DNA from: CAYMPW01 sp964558505
GTDB taxonomy: Archaea > Thermoplasmatota > Thermoplasmata > Methanomassiliicoccales > Methanomethylophilaceae
Assembly: GCA_964558505.1 (NCBI GenBank)
Contig: CAZLEI010000008.1
Location: 1-48,969 of the forward strand
Length of the DNA: 48,969 nt
Direction: 5' to 3'
Shown: positions 17,843 to 25,794 of the stretch, piece by piece
How the letters are laid out: each line of letters starts with the position of its first letter
Position numbering within the stretch: position 1 is the stretch's first letter
The notes under the pieces: generated by a model
The model's input: the letters and a program-made list of their open reading frames with translations, nothing else
Databases searched by the model: none
What the model was told of the DNA's origin: nothing
Translations under genes and position numbers: made by a program

Positions 17843-18163
17843 TCACTCCTGGGGTGCGTCGGCGGGTGCTGCGGGCTTCTCGGCCTCGATGCCGTTCCTC
17901 TTCAGCAGGTACTCCTTGTCGAACTCGAGGGCTGCCGCCTTGTTGTCGTAGACCTTGGCGTACCCGTTGGAGATACCTTTGCCGTAGATGCTGTCAACAT
18001 TGTTGACGACTACGCATTCCCTTTTCGATTTCATCTGCTTGGCTACTTCCTCTGCAACCGCGTTCCTTCCGGGAGTGCACTCTCCGGTGTGGTCGATTGT
18101 GAAGTAGACCTCTGTCCTTTTCTGAAGGGGATTGCTCCTCTTCTCAGTTATTTCCATCTTCAT
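17843..18163 (-). CDS. rps24e: Ribosomal protein S24e
   Basis: 106 residues of the small ribosomal subunit: the family opening MEITEKRSNPLQKRTEVYF, a central TPGRNAVAEEVA and VYGKG-like IYGKGISNGYAKVYD near the end. The ATG overlaps the stop of the preceding kinase by four bases; an ATG two codons later is also possible. The C-terminus has an Ala/Pro-rich tail. Confidence 0.94.
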   Translation of the reverse strand: MKMEITEKRSNPLQKRTEVYFTIDHTGECTPGRNAVAEEVAKQMKSKRECVVVNNVDSIYGKGISNGYAKVYDNKAAALEFDKEYLLKRNGIEAEKPAAPADAPQE

Positions 18164-18669
18164 TCCGATTCCTCCATCATTTGGTAGAGTTCTTCAGCTC
18201 TTCTGCGGGATGCGGCATCCGTGGTGAGCACCATCATCCCTTCTCCCGGCCATCCGTAGACGATCTTGGATCCTTCGGGTGCAAGGAATATGCACGGTAT
18301 GACCGCGAGATCCTCTTCCCCGACGACCCTGATTATCCCGGGACTGCCGGACAAAGCGTTTTCCACAGCCGCGAACAGCTCGCCGGTGATCATGCCGGCG
18401 GGGTTCCGGACGACCTGCTCCTCCCATCCCTCGTCCTCGACGAGGCGGGCGAACTCGGTCATCTCGCGCCTTTCCGTCATGCCGTCGTAGACGGACAGGA
18501 ACGGCGCGATGCCGTGTCTCCTCATAGTGAGCGACACCACGTCGCCCACTGTGATAAGCGGTTTGTTGTCATCTTCAAGCCCGCCGAGTTCATCCTCGCC
18601 GAGCATCCTCCCGAACCTTTCTTTGAACTCCCCGCGTCTTCCGTCGGGGAGTTTGCGGTCCGGGCGCAT
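18160..18669 (-). CDS. GTP-dependent dephospho-CoA kinase (DUF359 family)
   Basis: 169 residues. Archaeal enzyme for the last step of coenzyme A synthesis, phosphorylating dephospho-CoA with GTP. Recognised by ITVGDVVSLTMRRHGIAP, SVYDGMTERREM and NPAGMIT, followed by RVVGEEDLAVIPCIFLAP and IVYGWPGEGM. The start at 18669 (MRPDRKLPDGRR) follows the spt4 stop by seven bases. Its place between spt4 and S24e is conserved in euryarchaea. Confidence 0.9.
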   Translation of the reverse strand: MRPDRKLPDGRRGEFKERFGRMLGEDELGGLEDDNKPLITVGDVVSLTMRRHGIAPFLSVYDGMTERREMTEFARLVEDEGWEEQVVRNPAGMITGELFAAVENALSGSPGIIRVVGEEDLAVIPCIFLAPEGSKIVYGWPGEGMMVLTTDAASRRRAEELYQMMEESE

Positions 18670-18676
18670 ATACGCC

Positions 18677-18871
18677 TCAACGCACCCTGAGTGCATACTT
18701 GCCATTGGCGGTGATGCCCATCTTCTTCGCGATATCCGATTTCTCGAAATCGACGACGATGAGGTATCCCTGCCATTCGCGGGAGGTCTGTCCGCCGCAG
18801 CGGGGGCAGACATCATCTCCGGAAACGAAGCTGCACTCCTTGCAAGCCTTCTGGACCGGGCCGATTGCCAT
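18677..18871 (-). CDS. spt4: Transcription elongation factor Spt4 (RNA polymerase subunit E'')
   Basis: 64 residues, with zinc knuckles CKEC and CPRC and the family core SREWQGYLIVVDFEKSDIA. It pairs with Spt5 to keep RNA polymerase processive. Start overlaps the rpo7 stop by one base (TGATG). Confidence 0.93.
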   Translation of the reverse strand: MAIGPVQKACKECSFVSGDDVCPRCGGQTSREWQGYLIVVDFEKSDIAKKMGITANGKYALRVR

Positions 18872-19431
18872 CAGGCCTCACTCCTCTTCTTGCGGTCCTC
18901 TTCGAGCCACGAGAGCTTTCCGAGTCCGGGCTGGCGCATGGTGAGTCCGATCTTGCTGTCCTGGGGGTTCTTCTCGTTCAGATCGATGCTGACGACCCTC
19001 GCCTTGACGACGTCGCCCACTCCGATCCACCTTCCGGTGTCCTTCCCGACCAGCCTCTGGTTCTCCACGTCGATATCGACGCGGTCATCCAGCACCTGAC
19101 TGATGTGGAGGAGCCCGTCCAGCGGTCCGAACCTTACGAATGCCCCGAACTTGAGGACCTCGACGACCACGCCCTCGATTATCTCTCCGTCTTTGAGACG
19201 GAAGATGAGCTGATCGTATTTGACGGTCTGATAGACTGCACCGTCGCCGTGGACTATGCGTCCAGGCCCCACGGTCTCCACGTCTTTTATGAGGACCGTG
19301 ATGGACTTGTCCTCATTGAGCCTTCCCTCGAAGGTGTCCCATGTGAGGGCGTCGATCACGGTGCTTATATCCTCGTTGAGATCTGCCGGGGGGATGCGTA
19401 CTATCCTCTCGGCCTGTGTTAACATGTACAT
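18871..19431 (-). CDS. rpo7: DNA-directed RNA polymerase subunit Rpo7 (E')
   Basis: 186 residues. N-terminal RNP-like domain (MYMLTQAERIVRIPP) followed by an S1 domain around GEIIEGVVVEVLKFGAFVRF and GLLHISQV. With Rpo4 it forms the polymerase stalk that contacts nascent RNA. ATG at 19431 is preferred, as the family begins MYxL and a GAGGA ribosome site precedes it. First gene of its operon; a good TATA box lies upstream. Confidence 0.95.
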   Translation of the reverse strand: MYMLTQAERIVRIPPADLNEDISTVIDALTWDTFEGRLNEDKSITVLIKDVETVGPGRIVHGDGAVYQTVKYDQLIFRLKDGEIIEGVVVEVLKFGAFVRFGPLDGLLHISQVLDDRVDIDVENQRLVGKDTGRWIGVGDVVKARVVSIDLNEKNPQDSKIGLTMRQPGLGKLSWLEEDRKKRSEA

Positions 19432-19467
19432 GGCGGATCCTCTTGAATGCAGGGATTATGGGCAACC

Positions 19468-19477
19468 TATATAAAAG
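19468..19477 (-). promoter_or_regulatory. TATA box for the rpo7 operon
   Basis: Minus-strand TTTATATAG-type element about 40 bases before the Rpo7 start; the surrounding bases are AT-rich against GC-rich neighbours. Confidence 0.6.
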
Positions 19478-19529
19478 GCTCTCTCTCCCGCGCACGTATG
19501 TATCTGCCTAAAGGATTAAGAAAGGGTAT

Positions 19530-19553
19530 GCGGGAGGTCCGGAGACCTCCCGC
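19530..19553 (-). terminator. Terminator hairpin after the membrane pyrophosphatase
   Basis: Perfect 10-base arms (19530-19539, 19544-19553) with loop cgga, 18 bases past the hppA stop. On the minus strand it is followed by ATACCCTTTCTT. Confidence 0.75.
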
Positions 19554-19571
19554 TGAAGTTTTGTAACCTGT

Positions 19572-21749
19572 TTACGCGACGTACAGGACGGCTGTCACCA
19601 GGCAAATGGTGGACAGCAGCTTGACGAGGACGTGGATCGAAGGTCCGGCGGTGTCCTTGAAGGGGTCACCGATGGTGTCTCCGACGACAGCTGCGGCGTG
19701 TGCGGGCGAGCCCTTTCCGCCGTGGTTGCCTTCCTCGATGTACTTCTTCGCGTTGTCCCATGCTCCTCCTCCGTTGTTGAGGAAGTTGGCCATCAGGATA
19801 CCGACGATGGTGCCGACCATGATGAGCGCTCCGACGGCCATGACGGCCACTTCGGGGAAGCACAGCCTGTAGATGACACCGAACACGACGGGCACCAGGA
19901 TGGGCAGGAGAGCGGGCAGGACCATGGCCCTGAGCGCACCGCGGGTGGCGATGTCGACGCAGTCCTTGTAGCTGGGCTCCGCCGTGCCTTCCATGATGCC
20001 GGGGTTCTCGCGGAACTGCCTGCGGACCTCCTCGATCATCTCGCCGGCAGCCTTGCTGACGGCACGGATGGCGAGGGAAGCGAAGTAGAACACGAGGACC
20101 GCTCCGATGAGCGCTCCTACGAAGACGAGGGGGTTTCCGATGTTGACGTTGAAAACGTCAGTCAGGGACACGTGCACACCCGTCTTCTGGGTCATTATCT
20201 CGGCGACGATCTCGAAGAATGCTGCAAACAGCAGGAACGCGGCAAGGGCAGCGGATGCCATTGCGTATCCCTTGGTCAGTGCCTTGGTGGTGTTACCGAC
20301 GGCATCGAGCTTGTCGGTCCTGTTCCTGACCTCCTCGGGCTGGTTGGACATCTCCGCGATACCGCCGGCGTTATCGGTGATAGGTCCGAAGGTGTCCTCT
20401 GCGAGGATGAAAGCGGAGGATGCGAGCATTGCGATCGTTCCGACCGCGGTACCGTACAGTCCGAAGGTCATGGGGTCCATGCCAGCAGGTGTGGCGTAGT
20501 AGCCGAGCACGTATGTGGCGATGATGGCGATGGCGATGCAGATGACGGGGAGGACAGTGGACTCCATTCCCATGGAGATGCCCTGGATGACGTTGGTGGC
20601 CGCACCGGTCTCGGAGGATTTCGCGATCTCCTTGACGGGCTTGTGGTCGCCGGTGTAGTACTGTGTGATGTAGACGATCGCGAGACCGAGGACTATTCCG
20701 ACGATTCCGCAACCCATGAAATTGTACCACTGCGCACAGTCAGGGCTCAGGAGCCAATATGTGCAGAAGGCCACAGATGCGAGGACGAGGACGATCGTGA
20801 CGTAGTAGCCGAGGTTGAGGGCTTTGACGACGTCGGAGTTCTCGTCCTTGAGGCGAACGATGCATATCCCGATGAGGGATGCGATCAGTCCGAAGGCGAT
20901 CAGGACCAGCGGGAGGAACACCCAGTTGTCGCTGAGGTTCGATCCGGGGATCGCGAGGATGGCTGTTCCGATGACCATCGATCCGATGATCTCGGCAGCG
21001 GTTGATTCGAATATGTCGGCTCCACGGCCTGCACAGTCGCCGACGTTGTCGCCGACGAGGTCTGCGATGACCGCGGGGTTCCTGGGGTCGTCCTCAGGTA
21101 TTCCTGCCTCGACCTTTCCGACGAGGTCTGCACCGACATCGGCGGCCTTGGTGTAGATACCGCCGCCGAGCTGGGCGAACAGAGCCGCGAAGGATGCACC
21201 GAAGGCGTATCCGACGACTGCATGGAGTGTGAAGGTCATGTCGCCGGCACCCACGAAGTAGTAGTATGCGACGAAGACCGCGAAGAGTCCTGCAAGGCTG
21301 AGGGCGGAAACTGCGATACCGGATATCGCACCGCCGCGGAACGAGCAGACGAACGCATCGTTGAGCGAGATACGCGCAGCGGATGCTGTCCTGATGTTGG
21401 AATTGACGGAGATCTTCATTCCGATGTAACCGGAGAGGATGGAGAATGCCGCCCCTATGAGGAAGGCGATTGCCACCGGGATCCCGAGGTATTTTTCAAA
21501 TCCGGGGATGAAACCTGCTATTGCCAGGATCACCGCCAGAACAATGCTCACGATCCCTATCGTCTTGTACTGGCGCCTAAGGTATGCCATGGCGCCGGTC
21601 TCGATCGCATCGGAGATCTTCTGCATCTCGGGAGTGCCTTTGTCTCTCGACCAGACATTCCTGAAGAAATAGAATGCAAAGATCACCGCGATCACCGCAG
21701 CGATAGGGATTATGAACAACAGACTTTCTGTACTGAGTATGTCGATCAT
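19572..21749 (-). CDS. hppA: Membrane-bound proton-type pyrophosphatase, K+-independent class
   Basis: 725 residues with about 16 membrane helices. Couples pyrophosphate hydrolysis to ion export. Active-site segments are the catalytic DVGADLVGKVEAGIPEDDPR, then NPAVIADLVGDNVGDCAGRG, GPITDNAGGIAEM and, near the end, GDTIGDPFKDTAGPS. The subtype motif reads GNTTKALTKG, with Lys and Thr at the positions that are Ala and Gly in K+-dependent enzymes, so this should be the K+-independent, H+-pumping class. That suits recovery of energy from pyrophosphate made in amino-acid and methyl activation. Promoter upstream, terminator downstream, monocistronic. Confidence 0.96.
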   Translation of the reverse strand: MIDILSTESLLFIIPIAAVIAVIFAFYFFRNVWSRDKGTPEMQKISDAIETGAMAYLRRQYKTIGIVSIVLAVILAIAGFIPGFEKYLGIPVAIAFLIGAAFSILSGYIGMKISVNSNIRTASAARISLNDAFVCSFRGGAISGIAVSALSLAGLFAVFVAYYYFVGAGDMTFTLHAVVGYAFGASFAALFAQLGGGIYTKAADVGADLVGKVEAGIPEDDPRNPAVIADLVGDNVGDCAGRGADIFESTAAEIIGSMVIGTAILAIPGSNLSDNWVFLPLVLIAFGLIASLIGICIVRLKDENSDVVKALNLGYYVTIVLVLASVAFCTYWLLSPDCAQWYNFMGCGIVGIVLGLAIVYITQYYTGDHKPVKEIAKSSETGAATNVIQGISMGMESTVLPVICIAIAIIATYVLGYYATPAGMDPMTFGLYGTAVGTIAMLASSAFILAEDTFGPITDNAGGIAEMSNQPEEVRNRTDKLDAVGNTTKALTKGYAMASAALAAFLLFAAFFEIVAEIMTQKTGVHVSLTDVFNVNIGNPLVFVGALIGAVLVFYFASLAIRAVSKAAGEMIEEVRRQFRENPGIMEGTAEPSYKDCVDIATRGALRAMVLPALLPILVPVVFGVIYRLCFPEVAVMAVGALIMVGTIVGILMANFLNNGGGAWDNAKKYIEEGNHGGKGSPAHAAAVVGDTIGDPFKDTAGPSIHVLVKLLSTICLVTAVLYVA

Positions 21750-21794
21750 TTGTGTTAACCCCCTTAATTGAGTCGGGGTACGGTACTTGTTCCT

Positions 21795-21804
21795 TCTATA
21801 TAAG
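21795..21804 (-). promoter_or_regulatory. TATA box for hppA
   Basis: Minus-strand CTTATATAGA about 45-50 bases before the start codon; an AAGGGGG stretch precedes the ATG. Confidence 0.6.
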
Positions 21805-21820
21805 TTTAGACAGCCCGCAT

Positions 21821-22246
21821 TCAGACGTAAGGCTCGAGCGATACGCCGGGAACTTCCGTCTTCCCTCCGACCAGCAGCATCGGCCTGCCATCCTGGCCGA
21901 TGATCCCGTGGCCGATCGTGATGATCGGATTCATGACTTCCTTCCCGGAGATCTCAGCGGCTACGAATGCACCGGCATCGCATGTGAGCGACACTATTAC
22001 ATCTGTACAGTCTGGAACATCCATCTTCCCGACGACACGGAAGGTCAGGCACGATGCACTGACGGATCCTGTTCCCGTTATCATCACGCCATCCTCGGCG
22101 AGTCTGTCGGCCAGCCTGACGGCGGCATCCTGCCCGCCTGCACCGCATGTCTTTGCGCACACGTTGCAGGTCCATATGAAGACCGAACGTCCCCTGAGGG
22201 ATTCCAGCAGGTCCGGGTATCCCCTATCCGTCGCGATGACCATCAT
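21821..22246 (-). CDS. Small Cys-containing protein resembling the C-terminal domain of methylene-THF reductase-associated proteins (MTHFR_C-like)
   Basis: 141 residues. The pattern FIWTCNVCAKTCGAGG near residue 27, then AVRLADRLAEDG and later VIVSLTCDAGAFVA and PIITIGHGIIG, resembles the MTHFR_C domain that accompanies methylenetetrahydrofolate reductases and redox partners. Four Cys in CxxCxxxC plus a later Cys could bind an Fe-S cluster or zinc. No MetF-type reductase gene is in the window. The start is taken at the first of two Met (22246), as further upstream sequence is uncharacteristic. Function unknown. Confidence 0.6.
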   Translation of the reverse strand: MMVIATDRGYPDLLESLRGRSVFIWTCNVCAKTCGAGGQDAAVRLADRLAEDGVMITGTGSVSASCLTFRVVGKMDVPDCTDVIVSLTCDAGAFVAAEISGKEVMNPIITIGHGIIGQDGRPMLLVGGKTEVPGVSLEPYV

Positions 22247-22610
22247 GGAGCGTGAATCCGCAGACAACCGTTTAATGCTTGCACATCGTGGCAGATGCAT
22301 GAACGTGGCCGATGGATCGGCGTTTACAACAACATGCGCCCGGGGGTCATCATGAACAGAAGTTACGGTGAACACCGTACCGCCGGCGGAAAGACGTCAG
22401 GATCGTCGCTGGCTATCTTCACGGCAACCTCCATCGCGGTATCGGCGGGACTGCATGCCCGGACAATGACATGGTCATCCCCCTGCTGGACGATTATGAC
22501 CGTCGGCGGCGCTCATGCCTCTGCCACGGAATGCCAGACCCAGGAAAATCAGGATGATGCGACCGTCCCGTTACCGTCCGCTGTACCTCGGATCCAGACG
22601 GGGCATTGAT
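22247..22610. other. Intergenic stretch without a convincing gene
   Basis: 364 bases between divergent genes. Open frames present on both strands are compositionally unremarkable and share no recognisable motif. It probably holds the two promoters; a TTAAA stretch near 22271-22275 could serve the minus-strand gene. Confidence 0.5.
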
Positions 22611-23177
22611 ATGTGGATCATCATCGACGGCCTGGACGGATCCGGAAAAAGCACGATAGCCGATCATCTCATCCATGGGCTGGATGATGCAGGCAGGAGC
22701 GTGCTGTTGATCCAACATCCCAACCCATGCACCGCAGCCGGACGTCTGTCGCGCAGATTTCTGCGGACCGACCGTCCGGGAGCTTCATCCTTCGCCACGA
22801 TATTCTACGTACTGGATATCTTGAATTCGGTCCGTGTCCAACGCAGATCGGAGACGGATGATGTTGTATTCGTCAGATACATCCTGTCCGTCGCCTATCT
22901 GCCTGAAGGATTGGCACGCTTCGCATACAAGTTCTTCTGCAAGCTGCTCGGTGGCGGAGATCTCCGCATATATGTCGACACTGACCCAGATACGGCAATG
23001 GAACGTATCGTCGCGCGCGGGGACCCGGAGGAGATATTCGAAAATCCAGAACGGCTGAAGTCCACACGGGACAAGATGATCGGACTCTCTGAGGACTGGA
23101 CCGTCATCGATAACGGCCGCCCGCTAAAATCGGTACTCTGCGACGTGGATTCCATGATCGCGGAGATAGTCCGCTGA
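22611..23177 (+). CDS. Thymidylate kinase-like P-loop kinase
   Basis: 188 residues. Walker A is GLDGSGKSTIA, three residues after the start MWIIID. A later DVVFVRYILSVAYLP resembles the DR(Y/W) segment of thymidylate kinases, and the lid region has RIYVDTDPDTAMERIVARGD. Fits the dTMP-kinase superfamily, but the usual DRY is altered to VRY and the protein is short, so the substrate may differ. It precedes deoxyhypusine synthase by 77 bases with its own terminator-free junction. Confidence 0.8.
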   Translation: MWIIIDGLDGSGKSTIADHLIHGLDDAGRSVLLIQHPNPCTAAGRLSRRFLRTDRPGASSFATIFYVLDILNSVRVQRRSETDDVVFVRYILSVAYLPEGLARFAYKFFCKLLGGGDLRIYVDTDPDTAMERIVARGDPEEIFENPERLKSTRDKMIGLSEDWTVIDNGRPLKSVLCDVDSMIAEIVR

Positions 23178-23203
23178 ACACTCTTTTAGTCGCTCACGAG
23201 CCC

Positions 23204-23211
23204 TTTAAATA
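23204..23211 (+). promoter_or_regulatory. TATA box within a small palindrome upstream of dys
   Basis: TTTAAATA lies inside cccttt-aaat-aaaggg (23201-23216), about 45-50 bases before the deoxyhypusine synthase start. Confidence 0.55.
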
Positions 23212-23254
23212 AAGGGTTTGTCTAAACACACATATCACATAGTGAGATGACCAC

Positions 23255-24208
23255 ATGGAAATCGACATCAACAATCTCATCCCGGTAAAGGACATCAAAG
23301 TCAAGAAAGCAATGACCGTCAACGACATGCTCGTAGCCATGGGCAATGCCGGAGGGTTCACAGCCCAGAAACTGGCAGACGCGACGGACATCGCCGAGAA
23401 GATGATCAAACAGAAGGGCTGCGTCAAATTCCTCTCCTTCCCCGCCTGCATCATGGCGACCGGGACCAGGGGCGTCATCGTCGACCTCGTGAAGAATCAC
23501 ATGGTCGACCTGATCATCACCACCTGCGGAACCCTCGACCACGACCTTTCCAGGTCCTGGAAATCATACTACCACGGCGATTTCATGATGGATGATGCCG
23601 CGCTCAGGGACAACAGCGTCAGCCGTCTCGGCAACGTGCTCGTCCCCGACTCCTGCTACGGAGAGGTCTTGGAGGACAACCTCCTGCCCATGTTCGACGA
23701 GATCTTCCAGGGGAAGGACTCCCTCAGCACCCACGAGATCATCGATGAGGTCGGCGCCCGCATGGGAGACCACCCCGAGAGCCTCCTCTGGCAATGCCAC
23801 GTCAACAAAGTCCCGATCTTCGTCCCGGGGATCACCGACGGTTCTTTCGGATGCCAGCTCTGGATGTACTACCAGATGCACCGCAAGCTCAGGATAGACC
23901 TGTTCGGAGACGAGCAGCTGCTCAGCGAGATCACCAATCACGCGGAGTACACCGGCGCCATCATGATCGGCGGCGGAATCTCCAAGCACCATGTCATATG
24001 GTGGAACCAGTTCCGCGACGGGCTGGACTATGCCGTTTACCTCACGACAGCGGAAGAGTACGACGGTTCCCTCTCGGGTGCCCGTCTCAGAGAAGCTGTA
24101 TCCTGGGGCAAGGTCAAGGCCGATGCGAAGAAGATGACAGTGGAAGGAGACGCTACGATCACCCTGCCGCTGATCTACGCCGGACTGACTGACAGGCTCC
24201 TGGAGTGA
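23255..24208 (+). CDS. dys: Deoxyhypusine synthase
   Basis: 317 residues. Transfers the aminobutyl group of spermidine to a lysine of aIF5A, the first step of hypusine formation. NAD-binding and active-site features include TTCGTLDHDLSRSW, PDSCYG, VPGITDGSFGCQLW and the segment GGGISKHHVIWWNQFRDG with the catalytic Lys. The N-terminus is slightly short compared with eukaryotic enzymes but normal for archaea. Its stop overlaps a possible GTG of the next gene. Confidence 0.95.
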   Translation: MEIDINNLIPVKDIKVKKAMTVNDMLVAMGNAGGFTAQKLADATDIAEKMIKQKGCVKFLSFPACIMATGTRGVIVDLVKNHMVDLIITTCGTLDHDLSRSWKSYYHGDFMMDDAALRDNSVSRLGNVLVPDSCYGEVLEDNLLPMFDEIFQGKDSLSTHEIIDEVGARMGDHPESLLWQCHVNKVPIFVPGITDGSFGCQLWMYYQMHRKLRIDLFGDEQLLSEITNHAEYTGAIMIGGGISKHHVIWWNQFRDGLDYAVYLTTAEEYDGSLSGARLREAVSWGKVKADAKKMTVEGDATITLPLIYAGLTDRLLE

Positions 24209-24213
24209 ACCTG

Positions 24214-25200
24214 ATGAAGGTAGCAGTGCTCAGAGGGGATGGCGTGGGGCCAGAGGTCGTAGATGCTACGTTATCCGTCCTCAATGCCGTTGCAAACCTG
24301 GAATTCATCGATGCCGACATAGGGGAAGGTGCGAACAAGAAGCACGGATCCTACCTGCCGGCCGAGACCATGGATACCATACTGCAATGCGACGCCATCC
24401 TCCTGGGCACTGTCGATGATAAAACGGATGACAGGAACCATCGCAGTCCTGTACTTGATTTGAAGAAACAACTCGGACTGTATGCGAACATCCGCCCCTT
24501 CGGACTCCTGTGCGACGACATAGGCTATCCGGGGATAAACACCATAATAATAAGGGAAAATTCCGAAGGTATGTACACCGGTGCCGAGATAGAGGACCTC
24601 GACGGCGTCACCCTCGAAAGGAGGGTATCCTCAAAGGCCTGCAAGCGCATCTGCAAGACCGCCATCGAGATGGCCACGGTCAAGGAGAGGAAGAAGATCA
24701 CCTGCGCCCATAAGGCATACGTCTTCAAAGGCTCGGACGGACTGTTCAGAGACATATTTTACGAGCAGGTCGCCGGACAGCCGTTCGCCGTCGACGACAT
24801 AGCCGCGGACAAACTGGCCGCGAAATACATCACAGATCCTGAATCCATCGATGTCGTGGTGACACTGAACCTTTATGGAGATATAATATCCGAAGAGGTC
24901 TCCGCATTGGTCGGAGGGACATACCTCACGCCGTCTGGGAACATCGGGGAGCATATGGGCCTCTTCGAGCCCATGCACTCCGCGGAAGATGAGCTCGCGG
25001 GCAAGAATGTCGTCAATCCCACATCCTGCATCCTCGCAGGGGCCCTCATGTTGGACTTCCTTAACATGAGGAACAAAGGGGACGTGGTCAGGAACGCTGT
25101 CAGGTCAGCGTACGCCGACAACGAACGCACCATCGATGTCGGCGGCAGCCTCGGCACCAAAGAATTCGCCGAAGCCGTCATCCGCCATTGCTCCGAATGA
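24214..25200 (+). CDS. Isocitrate/isopropylmalate dehydrogenase family enzyme
   Basis: 328 residues of the NAD(P)-dependent decarboxylating beta-hydroxyacid dehydrogenase family: VLRGDGVGPEV at the start, LYANIRPFG with substrate-binding Arg, IIIRENSEGMYTGAE, KAYVFKGSDGLFRD with catalytic Lys, NLYGDIISE with metal-binding Asp, and GLFEPMHSAED near the cofactor site. Candidates are isocitrate, 3-isopropylmalate or homoisocitrate dehydrogenase; the substrate loop around DDKTDDRNHRSPVLDLKKQL is atypical and does not decide it. ATG at 24214 follows a GGAGTGA ribosome site; an in-frame GTG lies nine bases upstream. Confidence 0.88.
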   Translation: MKVAVLRGDGVGPEVVDATLSVLNAVANLEFIDADIGEGANKKHGSYLPAETMDTILQCDAILLGTVDDKTDDRNHRSPVLDLKKQLGLYANIRPFGLLCDDIGYPGINTIIIRENSEGMYTGAEIEDLDGVTLERRVSSKACKRICKTAIEMATVKERKKITCAHKAYVFKGSDGLFRDIFYEQVAGQPFAVDDIAADKLAAKYITDPESIDVVVTLNLYGDIISEEVSALVGGTYLTPSGNIGEHMGLFEPMHSAEDELAGKNVVNPTSCILAGALMLDFLNMRNKGDVVRNAVRSAYADNERTIDVGGSLGTKEFAEAVIRHCSE

Positions 25201-25794
25201 TGTCTTCATCATCACTGTTGATAGATATGTTCATAAATGGCAACGAAACATCAAAAATGACAAACTTTAAATATTAATTCATTAAAGTAAGAAATAATAC
25301 AGAAACAGTTAAATATGATTGTTTTCAAATATCGATGAAAAATAGATACCATTAAATACTATTTACAGAGATACAATTTTAGCAGATGCGGATACGCGAA
25401 AGTCCGCCGTTGCTGTTACGGTCGTTCGCCCGGAAATGACCGGTACGTGTCAAAAAACATGTATACTCCGTCCGCCATCGGGATCTACGCCAACCTCCTC
25501 AAAACAAGACGTGTAGGCGGACGGAACTCATTATAATAAAGAAGGCGAAATGATGAACACAACCAACTGGGGGCTGTAGTACGGCGGCCTGCGTCCGCAG
25601 GCCATCTCAGACGGTTGTGTCGATCACGCCATTTGAGAAGACCTTTACCATACCCGGGAATACCCGGACTGGATTCAACTGCTCTGACGCTGTTTTTCCG
25701 TGCGTCGGATCTGGGTTTGATAATATGTATGAAACAAGAAGCGACAGCTATACAGTACCGCATTCGACCGCCTCCGCATACAGGGGGCAGTCCG
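25201..25794. other. Non-coding region upstream of the pylD(1)-pylS-pylB operon: AT-rich block plus serial hairpins
   Basis: About 25205-25385 is strikingly AT-rich compared with its neighbours. From 25386 the DNA becomes GC-rich and contains a run of potential stems: 25388-25407, 25419-25442, 25444-25463, a long-range 10-base inverted repeat 25467-25476/25516-25525, and a nested structure 25551-25626. No convincing protein gene is present. It may hold the operon promoter, an untranslated leader or a separate small RNA. Open frame continues upstream of the pylD(1) GTG but does not match the family. Confidence 0.55.
25551..25626. ncRNA. Possible structured RNA or attenuator upstream of pylD(1)
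   Basis: Outer arms 25551-25564 and 25613-25626 pair over 14 positions with two mismatches (an 8-base perfect core acacaacc/ggttgtgt). They enclose a 7-base perfect hairpin, ggcctgc/gcaggcc (25586-25603, loop gtcc). It is neither a tRNA nor a riboswitch class I can recognise. The transcribed strand is unknown. Confidence 0.35.

Noticed and set aside
19632..21005. A 457-codon plus-strand frame opposite hppA
   Set aside because: Its translation is a run of Asp, Glu and His typical of antisense to a hydrophobic membrane protein.
25586..25603. The hairpin upstream of pylD(1) as the anticodon arm of a second tRNA-Pyl
   Set aside because: No T arm, no acceptor pairing of tRNA type and no CTA loop; the real tRNA-Pyl is at 32290-32357.
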